From contig JBKEDH010000185.1 in the NCBI GenBank assembly GCA_047975295.1, forward strand, positions 1-48,478: 48,478 nt of DNA, in the 5' to 3' direction. The position numbers and the translations under genes were made by a program. This DNA is from JBKEDH01 sp047975295 (GTDB taxonomy: Bacteria > Bacteroidota > Bacteroidia > Flavobacteriales > Flavobacteriaceae). The notes under the pieces are model-generated. The model saw nothing but the letters and a program-made list of their open reading frames with translations, was not told where the DNA came from and did no database searches. Positions 31,827-40,635 of this stretch are shown here, in pieces (the first letter of the stretch is position 1; each line of letters opens with the position of its first letter).

Positions 31827-34800
31827 ATGCAAAATAAACTCGCTAAAATTCTATTTTCAACACGTTTAATGGCTATTTTGTTTGTTGCTTTTGCAGCCGC
31901 CATGGCCATAGGTACTTTTTTGGATGCGGGACAAGAAACCTCGCCAACACCATACAGCCGAAACCTAATTTATAACACTTGGTGGTTCGAACTTATTATG
32001 TTGCTGTTTTTTGTTAATTTTGTAGGGAATATTGTAAGATACAAGCTTTATAAAAAAGAAAAATGGGCAACTCTTACTTTACATTTATCCTTTGTTTTTA
32101 TTCTTTTAGGGGCTTTTGTAACCCGTTATATAGGGTTTGAGGGCTCGATAGCCATTCGAGAAGGTGCAACCGAAAATAAATTCTTATCGCGCGACACCTA
32201 TGTAACTGTTTATATCGATGGCGATTACGAGATTAACGGTGTGCCGCAACGTTTACCTTTAGAACGGAAAGTTGATTTTTCTCCACGACTGAAAAAAAAT
32301 ACATTTAAGATAAATACCAAATACAACCAACAACCGGTAACCATCGAATTGGAAAAATTTATAGGTGGTGCAGAAGAAGATATTATTCCCAATGAAAATG
32401 GAGAAGAATATCTTAAAATGGTCGAAGCGGGAGGAGCCGGTCCCCATAATCACTTTTTAAAAGTGGGACAGGTACAAAGTATCCATAATGTTTTGTTTGC
32501 ATTGAATAACCCCACCAAGGGTGCCGTAAACATTACTTATAAAGATGGCGGTTTAACTATACAGTCGCCTTTCGAGGGCGAATACTTAACCATGGCCACT
32601 ATGGCAAAAGGGACGTTAGTAAAAGACAGCATACAGCCTTTGGTGTTACGCTCGCGTTATGTAATTGGTAATATGCAAATGGTATTCCCGAAACCTATAG
32701 TTAAAGGCGTATTCGATGTGGTACAAAAGGCCGAAATATTAAAAAATTCTGAAGATGGCGCTATATTTAAAGTGACTACGGGCGGTGAGACCCAACGGGT
32801 AGGTGTTTTGGGGGGACAGGGTATGAACAACGCTTTTAAGCAAGTAAAAATTGGAGGATTGGACTTTGCCTTTAAATATGGTTCGAAAGTTTTGGAGCTT
32901 CCATTTTCGATAAAATTAAACGATTTCGAGGCCGAACGTTACCCCGGTACCGAAAAAGGGTTTTCGGCTTTTTCAAGTCAGGTTACGGTTCAGGACGAAC
33001 AGGAGGGGAGCTTCGACTATAAAATTTATATGAACCATATACTAAACCATCGTGGTTATCGTTTTTTTCAATCGGGGTTCGATCCCGACGAAAAAGGAAC
33101 TATCCTTACCGTTAATCACGATTATTGGGGGGCTTTATTTACATATATCGGTTACTTTTTGCTATATTTTGGATTGCTTGCTATTTTATTTGTAAAAGGC
33201 TCTCGTTTTGCCGATTTACGCCGTATGCTTAAAAAAGTAAAAGACAAAAAGACTAAGTGGATTGCTATAATTGTATTGTGTTTTGGTTTGAACGCTTTTC
33301 CGCAGGCTCATTCACATTCCGAAAACGATGGACATAACCATAATCTGCCTACAAAAGTACAAGTCGACTCTGTTTTAAAAGCCAATATTACACCCAAGGC
33401 CGAAGCCGATAAATTCGGACATATGGTTATGCAGGATTTAAGTGGACGGATGATGCCCGTAAATACATTTGCCTCCGAACTGCTACGTAAAATAAGTAAA
33501 CAGGATACTTACGAAGGCTTTAGTGCCAATCAGGTTTTTTTGTCCATGCAAGAAAGCCCGTTGTTGTGGTACAATATTCCCGTAATTTATCTCCGTCCCA
33601 TGGAAACCGATTCGTTACGTACATTGATAGGCGTAAATAAAGAAGATAAATATTTTTCCTTGTCCCAGTTTTTTAACGATAACGGAAGCTATAAGTTGGC
33701 ACCATATCTTGAAGAAGCTTATAGTATGGCAGTACCCAACGGCTATCAGAAAAAACTAAAAGAGGCCGACCAACGTGTCAATTTGCTTTATAACACTATA
33801 GAAGGGGCTTCGCTGAAAATATTCCCAATTCCGAATGACGATAACAATAAATGGATTTCAACATCCGATTACAAATTTGAACATCACAAAATAAAAGACT
33901 CCCTTTATGGAAACTTTATAAAAAATGGGTTTAGTACCTATCTATTCAGTTTAAACCAAGCTAAAAAAACCGGTGACTTTACACAGGCTACTACACTTTT
34001 GGAAGCTTTTAAAAAAACACAGCATCGTTATGGAGACAGTGTTATGTTAAGCGATAAAAAAGTAAAAACCGAAATTTTGTACAATAAGTACGATGTGTTT
34101 AAAAACCTGTTTAGTTGGTATATGTATGCGGGCAGTATTTTATTTATTTTGTTGATTGTCCAAATATTTAAAGAAAAAAACAAACGGCTCAATATTGTAA
34201 TTACTATTTTAAAATGGATAATTGTTGGACTGTTTCTTTTGCATACCATAGGATTAATTGCACGTTGGTATATTTCGGGGCATGCGCCTTGGAGCGATGC
34301 TTACGAATCCATGATTTACGTAGCTTGGGCAACTATGCTGTTCGGGTTGATTTTTGGGAAGAAAAGTGATTTAACTTTTGCATCCACTGCCTTTGTAACT
34401 TCCATAATTTTAATGGTCGCCCACTGGAACTGGATGGATCCTGCTATTGCTAATTTACAACCTGTATTGAACAGCTACTGGCTCATGATTCACGTAGCTG
34501 TAATTGTAGCCAGTTACGGTCCTTTTACATTGGGTATGATTTTAGGTTTGGTAGCGTTGTTTTTAATGATTTTTACCACCGAAAAAAACAAGAAAAAACT
34601 AAATTTAAGCATACAGGAACTTACCATTATTAACGAAATGGCATTAACCGTTGGTTTGGCATTGCTTACCATTGGGAACTTTTTGGGAGGTATGTGGGCT
34701 AACGAAAGTTGGGGGCGCTATTGGGGTTGGGACCCTAAAGAAACCTGGGCATTAATAAGTATTATGGTTTATGCTTTTGTAATACACATGCGTTTGGTAC

Positions 34801-35021
34801 CCGGACTTCGTGGTCGTTGGATTTATAACTTGATGTCGATAATTGCCTTTGGAAGTATTATGATGACTTATTTTGGCGTAAATTTCTATTTAGCAGGATT
34901 GCACAGTTATGCTAGTGGCGACCAAATTGTAAGTGTTAAATTTATAGCTATTGCCTGTGTTATTATTGCCGTTATTGGTGCTTTGGCTTATAGAGGTTAC
35001 GCAAAGCATTATAAGAAATAA
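31827..35021 (+). CDS. ccsBA: Cytochrome c biogenesis protein CcsBA (ResB-ResC fusion)
   Basis: 1064 residues from the ATG at 31827 (MQNKLAKILFSTRLMAILF). The N-terminal half is ResB/CcsB-like: three early helices, a large extracytoplasmic domain (to about residue 430) and a fourth helix near 440-460. A second hydrophobic segment near 475-490 leads to a His-rich stretch (AHSHSENDGHNHN). The C-terminal half is CcsA: multiple helices and the Trp-rich haem signature GRYWGWDPKETWALIS near residue 961, with histidines in flanking helices. The fusion carries haem across the inner membrane and attaches it to cytochrome c. The segment before the His-rich stretch resembles a signal peptide, as if it marks the old junction of two genes. 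The stop is immediately followed by an in-frame foreign fragment. Confidence 0.93.
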   Translation: MQNKLAKILFSTRLMAILFVAFAAAMAIGTFLDAGQETSPTPYSRNLIYNTWWFELIMLLFFVNFVGNIVRYKLYKKEKWATLTLHLSFVFILLGAFVTRYIGFEGSIAIREGATENKFLSRDTYVTVYIDGDYEINGVPQRLPLERKVDFSPRLKKNTFKINTKYNQQPVTIELEKFIGGAEEDIIPNENGEEYLKMVEAGGAGPHNHFLKVGQVQSIHNVLFALNNPTKGAVNITYKDGGLTIQSPFEGEYLTMATMAKGTLVKDSIQPLVLRSRYVIGNMQMVFPKPIVKGVFDVVQKAEILKNSEDGAIFKVTTGGETQRVGVLGGQGMNNAFKQVKIGGLDFAFKYGSKVLELPFSIKLNDFEAERYPGTEKGFSAFSSQVTVQDEQEGSFDYKIYMNHILNHRGYRFFQSGFDPDEKGTILTVNHDYWGALFTYIGYFLLYFGLLAILFVKGSRFADLRRMLKKVKDKKTKWIAIIVLCFGLNAFPQAHSHSENDGHNHNLPTKVQVDSVLKANITPKAEADKFGHMVMQDLSGRMMPVNTFASELLRKISKQDTYEGFSANQVFLSMQESPLLWYNIPVIYLRPMETDSLRTLIGVNKEDKYFSLSQFFNDNGSYKLAPYLEEAYSMAVPNGYQKKLKEADQRVNLLYNTIEGASLKIFPIPNDDNNKWISTSDYKFEHHKIKDSLYGNFIKNGFSTYLFSLNQAKKTGDFTQATTLLEAFKKTQHRYGDSVMLSDKKVKTEILYNKYDVFKNLFSWYMYAGSILFILLIVQIFKEKNKRLNIVITILKWIIVGLFLLHTIGLIARWYISGHAPWSDAYESMIYVAWATMLFGLIFGKKSDLTFASTAFVTSIILMVAHWNWMDPAIANLQPVLNSYWLMIHVAVIVASYGPFTLGMILGLVALFLMIFTTEKNKKKLNLSIQELTIINEMALTVGLALLTIGNFLGGMWANESWGRYWGWDPKETWALISIMVYAFVIHMRLVPGLRGRWIYNLMSIIAFGSIMMTYFGVNFYLAGLHSYASGDQIVSVKFIAIACVIIAVIGALAYRGYAKHYKK

Positions 35022-35522
35022 CTTGATGCAAATTCAAGAACGTATCATTTCAAAAATAATAGAATTACCCTTTCTTCATCCGAATTGTATGGAAAACAAT
35101 ATAACCAAAAATACATCTATTTTGAAAAATTTATTGACAATGAATTAATGTTTGATAAATGGAGTCATGTAAATGACACTATTTATTTAGCTCGTGTTGA
35201 AAAATATGATTCAATCGGTAGATTAGTAAAATTAGTAAAAACTCAAAACTTTTTTGGACATTTAAAAAGAGAGCGAATAGTTGATGTATATAAATATCTA
35301 AAGAATAACCAATTAAAAACTTGGAGGAAAGAACTTTATTCAAACGAATATAATCTTGATACCATAAAGAACTTGAAAACAAAAGAATTTATTTCTACCA
35401 ATGATAATTGGAATAGGTATAAAGAGGAGTATAAGTATAAATTTGATGATTATGGTAATTGGATAGTCAAAGAAAGTAATGGTTCAACACATGAAATATA
35501 CTATAGAAAAATTAAATATTAA
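35022..35522 (+). pseudogene. 5'-truncated gene fragment directly behind ccsBA
   Basis: The frame is open from the base after the ccsBA TAA to the stop at 35520-35522, about 166 codons, and has the same phase as ccsBA. It has no start near its left end; the first ATG is at 35085 (MYGKQYNQKYIYFEKF). The product is Lys, Asn and Tyr rich and ends with KYKFDDYGNWIVKESNGSTH, which resembles YD/RHS-like or MORN-like repeat tails of secreted Bacteroidota proteins. The most likely reading is a gene whose 5' half was lost when it was joined to the end of ccsBA. Alternatively a 145-residue protein starts at 35085. Confidence 0.6.
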
Positions 35523-35591
35523 ACCCGCGCCAACAAAGCCTCAAGTAATGTTTGATGAATACTTCTTGTTGTTAAGGAATGATGATTATTG

Positions 35592-35618
35592 AAAAACACA
35601 AAAAAAACGTGTGTTTTT
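35592..35618. terminator. Bidirectional terminator-like hairpin
   Basis: The stem AAAAACAC (35592-35599) / GTGTTTTT (35611-35618) has an 11-base loop. It lies between the convergent fragment ending at 35522 and the small HTH gene ending at 35625. The T/A-rich arms give a T-run in both directions. Confidence 0.5.
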
Positions 35619-35624
35619 ATTTAC

Positions 35625-35801
35625 TTATGCCGGTTGCCAATAGCATCTTTTTGGAGATACAATGGCATTTTCTTTTTTTAACTGTGCCATTGCTTTATCG
35701 ACCGTTTTTCGGTCAAGACCGGTAAGTTCAACAATTTTACCTGCGTTTAAAGGTGTTCCGTCCTTTTTCATGGTTTCTAAAACCAAATCTCTTGCTTCCA
35801 T
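35625..35801 (-). CDS. 58-residue helix-turn-helix protein
   Basis: A short frame from ATG at 35801 to TAA at 35625-35627. The protein starts MEARDLVLETMKKDGTPLNA and continues GKIVELTGLDRKTVDKAMAQ, a textbook helix-turn-helix, then LKKENAIVSPKRCYW. The pattern (short arm, HTH, wing-like KRCYWQPA tail) matches small winged-helix DNA-binding proteins common in Bacteroidota and anaerobes. The opposite strand carries a longer frame with hydrophobic nonsense; codon pattern and the HTH favour this one. Target unknown. Monocistronic, with a hairpin just beyond its stop. Confidence 0.75.
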   Translation of the reverse strand: MEARDLVLETMKKDGTPLNAGKIVELTGLDRKTVDKAMAQLKKENAIVSPKRCYWQPA

Positions 35802-35927
35802 GGTTATTTACGATTTTAAGTTGTTATACTGTACTGTAAATGTAGTTAAAATCGTTATTTTTCAAAAGAAAATACTATCTATTTTAAACAGCAAGTTAAA
35901 ATAGGAGATTCTCCATTTTGGATCCTT

Positions 35928-36740
35928 CTACAATACTTTTATAAGTCCTCTAAAAAGAGCGATAACATCGGGTTCGGCCTTTTGGGCAATAGCTATAATG
36001 TCGTTAACGCTTACCGTTTCTAAGTTGTCGGGGTCGCACTCGTCGGTTAAAACAGATATGGCCGCCGCTTTTAAACTTAGGTGGTTGGCAACAATTATTT
36101 CGGGTACGGTGCTCATACCAACAGCATCGGCACCAATTATTTTTAACATGCGGTATTCGGCTTTGGTTTCTAATTGTGGACCAACAACACTTGCATAAAC
36201 ACCGCTATGTAGGGTAATGTTGTTTGCTTTGGCAATATTTTTAAAAATGGTATTTATTTCGATGTTGTAAGGTTGGCTCATATCTGTAAAGCGTGTGCCG
36301 AGTTTCGATACGCCTTTAAAAGCCAAGGGCGAATTGCCTTGAAGGTTAATATGGTCTTCAATAAGCATAAGTTCACCTTTTTTAAAATGGGTGTTTATGG
36401 CGCCCGAAGCGTTGGAGACCAATAGGGTTTTTATACCCAGTTTTTCCATAATGCGCACGGGATATGTAATGTCCTGTAGCGAATAGCCTTCGTATAGGTG
36501 AAAACGCCCATGCATAACGATTATCTTTTTGCCTTCAAATGTGCCATAAATTAATTTGCCCTTGTGAAATTCTACCGTTGTAGTGGGAAAGTATGGGATG
36601 TGGTTGTAGCTAACCTCTTTTATAATATCTATTTCATTTATTAATTGTCCAAGCCCTGTGCCGAGTATAATACCCACTTCGGGCGTTTTAAATCCTTTTT
36701 CCTGTAAATATTCTACAGTTTCTTCTATGTATTTAATCAT
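35928..36740 (-). CDS. Purine-nucleoside phosphorylase
   Basis: 270 residues, the size of the trimeric PNP family. Phosphate-binding GTGLGQL near residue 29, the histidine block MHGRFHLYEGYS, VSNASGAIN and GADAVGMSTVPE are family motifs, the last containing the Met and Glu that contact the ribose and base. It splits inosine and guanosine by phosphate to base and ribose-1-phosphate. It stands on the same strand as the DJ-1 lipoprotein gene, 191 bases downstream of it. Confidence 0.93.
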   Translation of the reverse strand: MIKYIEETVEYLQEKGFKTPEVGIILGTGLGQLINEIDIIKEVSYNHIPYFPTTTVEFHKGKLIYGTFEGKKIIVMHGRFHLYEGYSLQDITYPVRIMEKLGIKTLLVSNASGAINTHFKKGELMLIEDHINLQGNSPLAFKGVSKLGTRFTDMSQPYNIEINTIFKNIAKANNITLHSGVYASVVGPQLETKAEYRMLKIIGADAVGMSTVPEIIVANHLSLKAAAISVLTDECDPDNLETVSVNDIIAIAQKAEPDVIALFRGLIKVL

Positions 36741-36931
36741 GTTTTTTTAATAATTTTTTTGGATATGTAATAAAAATTGTCCTATGTTAACTTAAAAAAC
36801 TATTTTAAAATGCCGTTTCTAAAGAAAGTGAAAAATCTAATCAAATATACGGTTTTCCATACTGTTCAAGATGAAGTTTAATAGCTAAAAAATAATAGCG
36901 TTGCGATAGTTTTATAATTTAGAAGCAATGC

Positions 36932-37789
36932 TTATTTTTCCCAATCCTTCAATCTGTCAAGATACAGATAAGACTCCACAAATTTTCGATGTTCTTTGTT
37001 TGTCATTTTTTCCAATAATTCTAAGGATGAGATATAAGATGCCAGATTTCCGTTAGATGATAAAAACTTACCATCTTCGATATAGCTAACTTCACCATCG
37101 TTCTGTACTTTTAAATTAGGATAGTTTTTTTGCAAATCTTTTCCGCCGCCAATCCAGGTTACAATCTTTTTGCCATCGGCAACTCCCGATTCGCCAATTA
37201 ATGAGGCTCCGCCACAATTGCTTACCGTAAATGCCGTATTATTGTTTTGAGTTTTGATAAAGTTAATGAGATTTTCGTTTTTAACTTGAAGGGCCATGTC
37301 GTATGCACTCGGTACGATAAGTACATCGAGTACGGGCGAATTTTCGATGGTATAATCGGGAAACATTTTAAGACCTTCCTCACTCACTATAAAATCGTAG
37401 GTTTCGGCAATAGTGATAACGTTAAAAAGCTTTTTTCCGTTTTCTGTATATTTAGTAAAAACATCCATTGGTGCGGTTAATTCGGTGGTTAAAACGTCAT
37501 CGTACATTAGTAATCCGATAGTGGGTAAGCTTTTGTCTAGTTTTTTTGCTTTGTCTGCAATTTCGTTAAGCTGTTCGTCCGAAAGTAAAATAAGACCATT
37601 TTCTTTGTTGCGTTCCAAAATTCTTGGGCTACAGCTTGCGGCAGCTTCTATAGCTTTATTGTCGATGTTTTTCGATATTTCAAAGGTGTTTTCTTTTTCG
37701 ATATTTTTCTTTTTATCTGTTTGGCAGGACAAAACAAGGCTTAAACCTAATACCAAAACGATTAGGTTTCTTAATACTGTTGTATTCAT
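36932..37789 (-). CDS. DJ-1/PfpI-type lipoprotein
   Basis: 285 residues. The signal peptide ends in the lipobox VLSC (MNTTVLRNLIVLVLGLSLVL then SC), so the protein is anchored in an envelope membrane. The DJ-1/PfpI domain spans about 95-265: PTIGLLMYDDVLTTELTAPM at its start and the nucleophile elbow FTVSNCGGASLIGESG with the candidate catalytic cysteine. In cytoplasmic members this domain acts as glyoxalase, chaperone or AraC-type sensor; a lipoprotein version is unusual and its substrate unknown. It follows the sulfatase gene by 65 bases on the same strand, so co-expression is likely. Confidence 0.8.
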   Translation of the reverse strand: MNTTVLRNLIVLVLGLSLVLSCQTDKKKNIEKENTFEISKNIDNKAIEAAASCSPRILERNKENGLILLSDEQLNEIADKAKKLDKSLPTIGLLMYDDVLTTELTAPMDVFTKYTENGKKLFNVITIAETYDFIVSEEGLKMFPDYTIENSPVLDVLIVPSAYDMALQVKNENLINFIKTQNNNTAFTVSNCGGASLIGESGVADGKKIVTWIGGGKDLQKNYPNLKVQNDGEVSYIEDGKFLSSNGNLASYISSLELLEKMTNKEHRKFVESYLYLDRLKDWEK

Positions 37790-37854
37790 TTTTTTTGAAG
37801 TAATTTGTTCAAATTGTATTTAGAGTTAAAAAGATATAGGTTGAAAATGCATAT

Positions 37855-39288
37855 TTAATATTTTTCTACATTTTTATATCTGTCCGGATGGTTTTTGCCA
37901 TATTCTTTTCCTTGTGAAAGACCTAAAAATAAGGGAAGCATATTTTTGTTGTTCCATTCGGCATGTTTATTCGCTAAGATATTTAGTTTTTTGGAGTCTG
38001 AAAGCGGATGGTTTTCGCCAATATCGTCTTTTAAGTTAAACAGTTTGTTGGTTTTACCATCTGCTTTTACCAATTTATAATCTCCACTACGAATAGCAAC
38101 ATTTTTTTTATCAAATTGTCTCCAATATAGGTATTCGTGTGGAGGGGCTGCTATACTTTTGTTTAAATAAGGGACTAAATTTACGCCATCTAACTTGTTT
38201 TTTGGTGTAATACTGGCTTGTGCTATAGCTGTAGCAAATATGTCGAGCGAAATAATAGGGTTGTCGTATTTTTGCCCTTTGGGTATTTTGGCCGTCCACT
38301 GCATAGCAAACGGTACCCGTACGCCACCTTCATATAAAGAGCCTTTACCGTCTTTTAAAGTACCGTTGTCGGAAGCATTGTGAGGTTCGGGGCCACCATT
38401 GTCCGATAAGAAGAAAATGATGGTGTTTTCGTCGATATTAAGGCGTTCCAACGTGTTTAAAATATTGCCAACACCATCATCCACCGCACTTACCATAGCG
38501 GCGTAGGTACGCCGTTTTTTGTTTTCAATGTGCTGAAATCGACTTAGGTATTTTTCTGTGGCCTGCATGGGCGTATGCGGTGCATTGTATGCTAAATATA
38601 GGAAAAAGGGATTATTTGGGTTCCTTTCAATAAAATGGACAGCTTCTCTAGATAGTGCATCGGTTAGATATTCTTGTTCTTCAACCCTATCGTTGTTTTT
38701 TAGTAGCTTGGTCTTGTAAGCATCATATTGGCTTTTAACTTCCGAAACATCGTTTAGCGTTAACAGTTCGGGAAAATAATGATGCCCCCCTGTTAAGAAA
38801 CCGAAAAATTCGTTAAACCCCCTGTTTAGAGGTCGTTGCGATTTGTGGGCGCCAAGGTGCCATTTACCTATTGCCATTGTATTGTATCCGCCACGGGACA
38901 ATGCTGTGGCTAAAGTTTCTTCGCTTAAAGGAAGTCCCTGCAAGGAATCTTTTGGAGTGAACAACGGATTGCGGCTAAACCCAAACCTGTCTTGATATCT
39001 GCCTGTGATTAATCCCGCTCTACTTGGTCCACATACTGCATAACTAACGTAGCCGTTTGTAAATACAACACCGTTGTTGGCTATTTGGTCTATGTTTGGT
39101 GTTGGAATTTCTGTCGAGCCATTAAATCCCACGTCTTTGTATCCTTGATCGTCGGTAAGGATAATAATAATATTAGGTTTATTAATATCGGTATCGGCTT
39201 TGTTAGATTGGGTTTGCTTATTACCCAAACAACTGCATAGGGTTAGGACAGCACATAGCAGCAGGATTTGTTTCTTTATAATTAGCAT
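37855..39288 (-). CDS. Type I sulfatase lipoprotein
   Basis: 477 residues. The signal peptide ends with the lipobox LCSC at C20. The sulfatase fold starts with NIIIILTDDQGYKDVG, where D46 and D47 are Ca2+ ligands. The formylglycine precursor is C86 in CGPSRAGLITGRY, a full C-x-P-S-R signature, so a maturase gene is needed elsewhere. The metal and substrate histidines include MAIGKWHLG and YNAPHTPMQ; NGGPEPHNASDNG is the second Ca2+ site. It would hydrolyse a sulfate ester outside the cytoplasm. No polysaccharide lyase or SusCD pair is nearby, so the substrate cannot be guessed. A TATATTTG box lies upstream at 39332-39339 on the reverse strand. Confidence 0.92.
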   Translation of the reverse strand: MLIIKKQILLLCAVLTLCSCLGNKQTQSNKADTDINKPNIIIILTDDQGYKDVGFNGSTEIPTPNIDQIANNGVVFTNGYVSYAVCGPSRAGLITGRYQDRFGFSRNPLFTPKDSLQGLPLSEETLATALSRGGYNTMAIGKWHLGAHKSQRPLNRGFNEFFGFLTGGHHYFPELLTLNDVSEVKSQYDAYKTKLLKNNDRVEEQEYLTDALSREAVHFIERNPNNPFFLYLAYNAPHTPMQATEKYLSRFQHIENKKRRTYAAMVSAVDDGVGNILNTLERLNIDENTIIFFLSDNGGPEPHNASDNGTLKDGKGSLYEGGVRVPFAMQWTAKIPKGQKYDNPIISLDIFATAIAQASITPKNKLDGVNLVPYLNKSIAAPPHEYLYWRQFDKKNVAIRSGDYKLVKADGKTNKLFNLKDDIGENHPLSDSKKLNILANKHAEWNNKNMLPLFLGLSQGKEYGKNHPDRYKNVEKY

Positions 39289-39331
39289 ACGGACAAAATT
39301 AAAAAATGGGTTATAAATTTTTGGTCAAAGC

Positions 39332-39339
39332 CAAATATA
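39332..39339 (-). promoter_or_regulatory. -7 box upstream of the sulfatase gene
   Basis: TATATTTG on the reverse strand, 43 bases before the sulfatase start codon. A TTG at the consensus distance is not seen, so support is partial. Confidence 0.35.
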
Positions 39340-39401
39340 GGTAATATTTGTATATGGAGTTCCAAAGTTATGGCTCAATGCCCGATTTATTCAATGGAAA
39401 C

Positions 39402-40544
39402 TTAATCTCTTGTAATGCTTCTGGAGATTACAATTTTTTGTATTTCGGAGGTGCCTTCGTAGATTTGTGTAATCTTGGCGTCCCGCATAAGCCGTTCCAC
39501 ATGGTAATCTTTTACAAAACCATTTCCGCCATGAATCTGTACGGCTTCAGTAGTATGTTTCATGGCAATGGTAGAAGCATATAATTTTGCCATTGCACTC
39601 GATACATCGTAATTGTTGTTTTGGTCTTTGTCCCAAGCTGCTTTTATAACCAAATGGCGGGCAGCTTCAATTTCGGTATGCATATCGGCAAGTTTGAAAG
39701 CAATAGCCTGATGGTTGCAAATTTCGATACCGAATGCTTTACGTTCTTTTGAGTATTTTAAAGCCAGCTCGTATGCTCCCGTCGCAATGCCCAACGCTTG
39801 TGCCGCAATGCCTATGCGTCCGCCCGAAAGTGTTTTCATGGCAAACCTAAATCCAAAGCCATCTTCACCAATTCTGTTTTCTTTTGGTACTTTAACATCG
39901 TTAAATTGTAGCGTATGGGTGTCGCTACCACGAATACCCAATTTATTTTCTTTAGGGCCGATATGGAAACCGGCCATATCTTTTTCAACAATAAAAGCAT
40001 TTATACCGTGCGACCCCTTGTCTTTATCGGTTTGGGCTATTACCAGATAAACATCGGCACGGCCACCGTTTGTAATCCAGTTTTTGGTACCATTAATTAG
40101 ATAATGGTCGCCTTGGTCTATGGCTACGGTTTTTTGAGAGGTGGCATCGCTGCCGGCTTCGGGCTCGCTTAAACAAAAGGCACCAATATATTCGCCGGTA
40201 GCCAATTTGGTTAGGTATTTTTCTTTTTGGGCTTCGCTGCCGTACGTTTCTAAGCCATAGCAAACCAACGAATTATTAACCGATACAATTACCGAAGCAG
40301 AGGCATCGATTTTAGAAAGTTCTTCCATAATCAATACATACGAAATGGTGTCCATGCCACTACCACCGTATTTGGGGTTTACCATAACACCCAAAAAACC
40401 CAAATCTCCCATTTTTTTAACAAGTGTATCTGGAAATTCCTGCTGTTCGTCACGTTCAATAACACCGGGCAATAATTCGGTTTGGGCAAACTCGCGGGCG
40501 GCATCGCGTATCATAATATGTTCTTCGGTAAGATTGAAATCCAT
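39402..40544 (-). CDS. Acyl-CoA dehydrogenase
   Basis: 380 residues, the usual length of short-chain acyl-CoA dehydrogenases. The order is N-terminal helical domain (FNLTEEHIMIRDAAREFAQ), FAD-contact block AFCLSEPEAGSDA and WITNGG, then C-terminal helices with QALGIATGAYELALKYSKER and the family ending VERLMRDAKITQIYEGTSEI. The catalytic base of this branch is the Glu of YEGTSE. It oxidises short acyl-CoA or branched-chain acyl-CoA to enoyl-CoA with FAD. The gene points away from anmK and is followed after 113 bases by the sulfatase gene. Confidence 0.92.
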   Translation of the reverse strand: MDFNLTEEHIMIRDAAREFAQTELLPGVIERDEQQEFPDTLVKKMGDLGFLGVMVNPKYGGSGMDTISYVLIMEELSKIDASASVIVSVNNSLVCYGLETYGSEAQKEKYLTKLATGEYIGAFCLSEPEAGSDATSQKTVAIDQGDHYLINGTKNWITNGGRADVYLVIAQTDKDKGSHGINAFIVEKDMAGFHIGPKENKLGIRGSDTHTLQFNDVKVPKENRIGEDGFGFRFAMKTLSGGRIGIAAQALGIATGAYELALKYSKERKAFGIEICNHQAIAFKLADMHTEIEAARHLVIKAAWDKDQNNNYDVSSAMAKLYASTIAMKHTTEAVQIHGGNGFVKDYHVERLMRDAKITQIYEGTSEIQKIVISRSITRD

Positions 40545-40635
40545 AGTAATTATATTTTTGTTCTAAATGAAAAATTGTTGCTAAATATAGGGTTTTAATA
40601 GTAAATTTTCAATAATAATGGTTAATTTTACCAAT

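Noticed and set aside
35662..35904. 80-residue frame on the + strand
   Set aside because: It is the shadow of the 58-residue HTH gene on the minus strand, which has a coherent motif and normal composition.
36810..36881. 23-codon frame starting MPFLKKVKNLIKYTVF in the gap before the PNP gene
   Set aside because: It is too short, with no promoter, motif or operon support; frames of this size are expected by chance.
39348..39584. 78-residue + strand frame at the end of the acyl-CoA dehydrogenase gene
   Set aside because: It overlaps the conserved C-terminus of the dehydrogenase on the other strand and has no recognisable motif.
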